Part shown: positions 62,233-64,000 of the stretch, piece after piece
Numbering within the stretch: position 1 is the stretch's first letter
Layout: each line of letters opens with the position of its first letter
Assembly: GCF_020921035.1 (NCBI RefSeq)
Contig: NC_063150.1
Span: 13,206,001-13,270,000 of the forward strand
From: Rhodamnia argentea
Taxonomy: Eukaryota; Streptophyta; Magnoliopsida; Myrtales; Myrtaceae
Direction of reading: 5' to 3'
Length of the DNA: 64,000 nt
Notes under the pieces: generated by a model
Seen by the model: the letters and a program-made list of their open reading frames with translations, nothing else
What the model was told of the DNA's origin: nothing
The model's database searches: none
Made by a program: the position numbers and the translations under genes

Positions 62233-64000
62233 AATGTACAAAGATTAATAAAACCCTTTTTGCTTCGCAGTTCAATGCCGATTGAAGCTCAGCCCGGATG
62301 GTTACAAAAGCGGAGAGATAACATCCCGGACATACAATCCGATCCGGATGAGTTGATCTTTTCAATTCAAAGTTCACAAGAAATTCGTACAAGGGTAAAT
62401 CGGTATCGTTTCAACTCGTTTAGAACATGAGAACGTACATTGACGCTTTCCCTTTTGATTTTTACGGGGGTCACCGCCTTTCCGGATAGGGAAGTATCCA
62501 TTCTCCCCGAAAAATTAATGAAATAAGAAATTCCCGGAGCCTTTGACAATCTCATGTCTCGAACGGGATAATGAAGTTTTGCAACTCATTTGCATGAGCG
62601 AGGGCAACTCCCAATCCACGCCCCTAAGAAGTTTCTTATGTGCTTGCGAATTCTGTCCACCAAGATAAAAAGTTGCAGCATTTTATATGCTCAAAAACAC
62701 TCATACATTGCATAGTTTGCGCATGACTATTCCTCATGTTTAATTTACCAACTCTGAATAAGGAACATGAACTACATAAGATACATCGAATGTATGGAAT
62801 GGGGCAGGGCAGGATGATGAAAGGCAATCCTTTCCCAAACACGTCCCATTTTTTCGGGAGAGTTGAACGGTGGCTAAGTTTCGCATTTCACAAGGTAAAA
62901 GGTTTTCTCGCAAAAGGTACGATAGCCGAAATGACAGAGGCATTCAGTTCTCTATCCCAAACACTACGGGTGATCCATTGATTACCCCTTTTGAGCGGTG
63001 GTTTCATTTCTTTACCCCTGTCAAGAACCACCCCACATCGGGGTCCAGACGGGTTAATTCTAGCAGCAACACGAGGTAAATGGTTAGAAATTTTCTTGCT
63101 CGGATTAACATTAATCTTCGGGTGTTTCTTTGCATTTATACTCGAATTTTAATTCAAGTGCCTTAGGATGATGAAGAGCATTCATTTCTCTATCCTATAC
63201 ACTTCATTCTTTGCATAGCCCACTTGAGCCTGCAAATTCATTTCTTAAGCCCCTGTTGGTGATCATTTGCTCATTCCAAAGACGAAGATAGCATTTTCCC
63301 AAGGATTAGAATTGGAGATGGTCGGGTCAACAGAGAATTCCCGAATGGACTCATTTCTTGTATTCTAGATTTTTTATGTTTACATAATTTTTCTTTGTAA
63401 ATGTTTATGTTTATTGTAATTCCTGGTTCAAAATCATGGGATTAAAAAAAAAAGGAGAGGCAAACTCAGCTTAAAGGAGAAGGGCCCGCTCTCGAAAAAA
63501 AAACAAAAAAAAAAAGCAAAATAGAGAGATGTCGAAGAGCCCTCAAAGAAAAAAAAAATCTCTTCTCGAAAAAAAGAGAAAAAAAGAAAAATGAGAGTCG
63601 GGAGTAAGAAAAGCAAAGGCTGATCTCATATGAAAATTTCAAGTATAGGAAAAGCAAAGTGCCTACCAAAAGTAAGGTCAATGCACATTCATTTGTAAAG
63701 TACTTCTGAATTTTGAATGTACATTTTTGCATGTTAAGTTGTAAATTCCATGTACATGTTTGCATTGTGTCTCTTGCAAATCCTCGACGGACACTTGTTG
63801 TGAAGAAGACTCTCCAAGAAGTCGGTTTACAAAGTGCAATTTTCAGTAGAAAACTACCATCCCTCATTCAATTCTTTCTGAAGACATTTCCGGAAGACCA
63901 AGATCGGTGACTAGTCGGCGATGATCACCAACGTCAAGCCCCTTCTCATTTAATTTCTGAGCCAAAACGAGCCTTTTCGTTCCTCGGTCCCCAATCCTAG

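Larger units (their letters stand above)
59563..64000 (+). mobile_element. Decayed internal region of the retrotransposon
   Basis: There is no intact protease, reverse transcriptase, RNase H or integrase in any frame. A gag-like start occurs at 60882, with short further frames at 61307-61669 and 62173-62430. The later part contains a diverged direct repeat: CATTCAGTTCTCTATCC (about 62940) and CATTCATTTCTCTATCC (about 63180), each followed by a 'cccctgt' phrase. It appears to be a non-autonomous or heavily deleted element running past the window end. Confidence 0.45.

Overview
This is plant nuclear DNA. It has intron-rich genes with GT-AG splice sites, AT-rich intergenic DNA full of small inverted-repeat transposons, tRNA-derived SINEs and part of an LTR retrotransposon. 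All identifiable genes have single clear counterparts in Arabidopsis and other eudicots. I infer a woody eudicot, but the species cannot be read from the sequence. Gene names and Arabidopsis locus numbers come from recognising protein sequences from memory, not from a search.

Seven protein genes can be supported, and for the multi-exon ones every exon junction keeps the reading frame. They are: an ARMADILLO REPEAT ONLY protein (2487-4364, +, one exon); an F-box/Sel1-repeat protein (13855-11313, -, 4 exons, 364 aa); a peroxisomal glutamate:glyoxylate aminotransferase (24124-19495, -, 13 coding exons, 481 aa, C-terminal SRM); a nucleolar-type Myb/SANT protein resembling Pol I termination factors (34302-36194, +); ribose-phosphate pyrophosphokinase PRS3 (38414-43186, +, 7 exons, 407 aa); a TrpD-like (anthranilate phosphoribosyltransferase-like) protein (50462-45713, -, 10 exons, 636 aa); and the meiotic protein PHS1 (51266-54665, +, 8 exons, 289 aa). 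The order interleaves genes that lie in two separate Arabidopsis chromosome 1 neighbourhoods (At1g70570-70590 and At1g10700-10710). PRS3 and the TrpD-like gene converge; the TrpD-like gene and PHS1 diverge from an 803-bp shared promoter region.

The remaining DNA is repeat-rich. At 8295-9257 is a nearly loopless inverted repeat of about 0.47 kb per arm, built from fragments of a BAH-domain chromatin gene, followed directly by a second inverted repeat (9337-9820). At 14141-16225 a unit of about 1.04 kb is tandemly duplicated. Foldback elements lie at 16111-16520 and 18399-18917, and TIR elements with GC-rich cores at 17158-17690 and 26957-27959. The last is flanked by a 9-bp duplication and has landed inside another element. 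A three-member MITE family occupies 33352-33770, 37902-38260 and 56472-56814. SINEs lie at 31601-31795 and 32877-33103.

The right end (57249-64000) holds a frameshifted LysM-receptor ectodomain pseudogene and then the 5' part of a decayed Ty3/gypsy-like retrotransposon (LTR with minisatellites and TATA box, a primer-binding-site-like TGGCGACTC, and gag-like remnants) that runs off the window edge.
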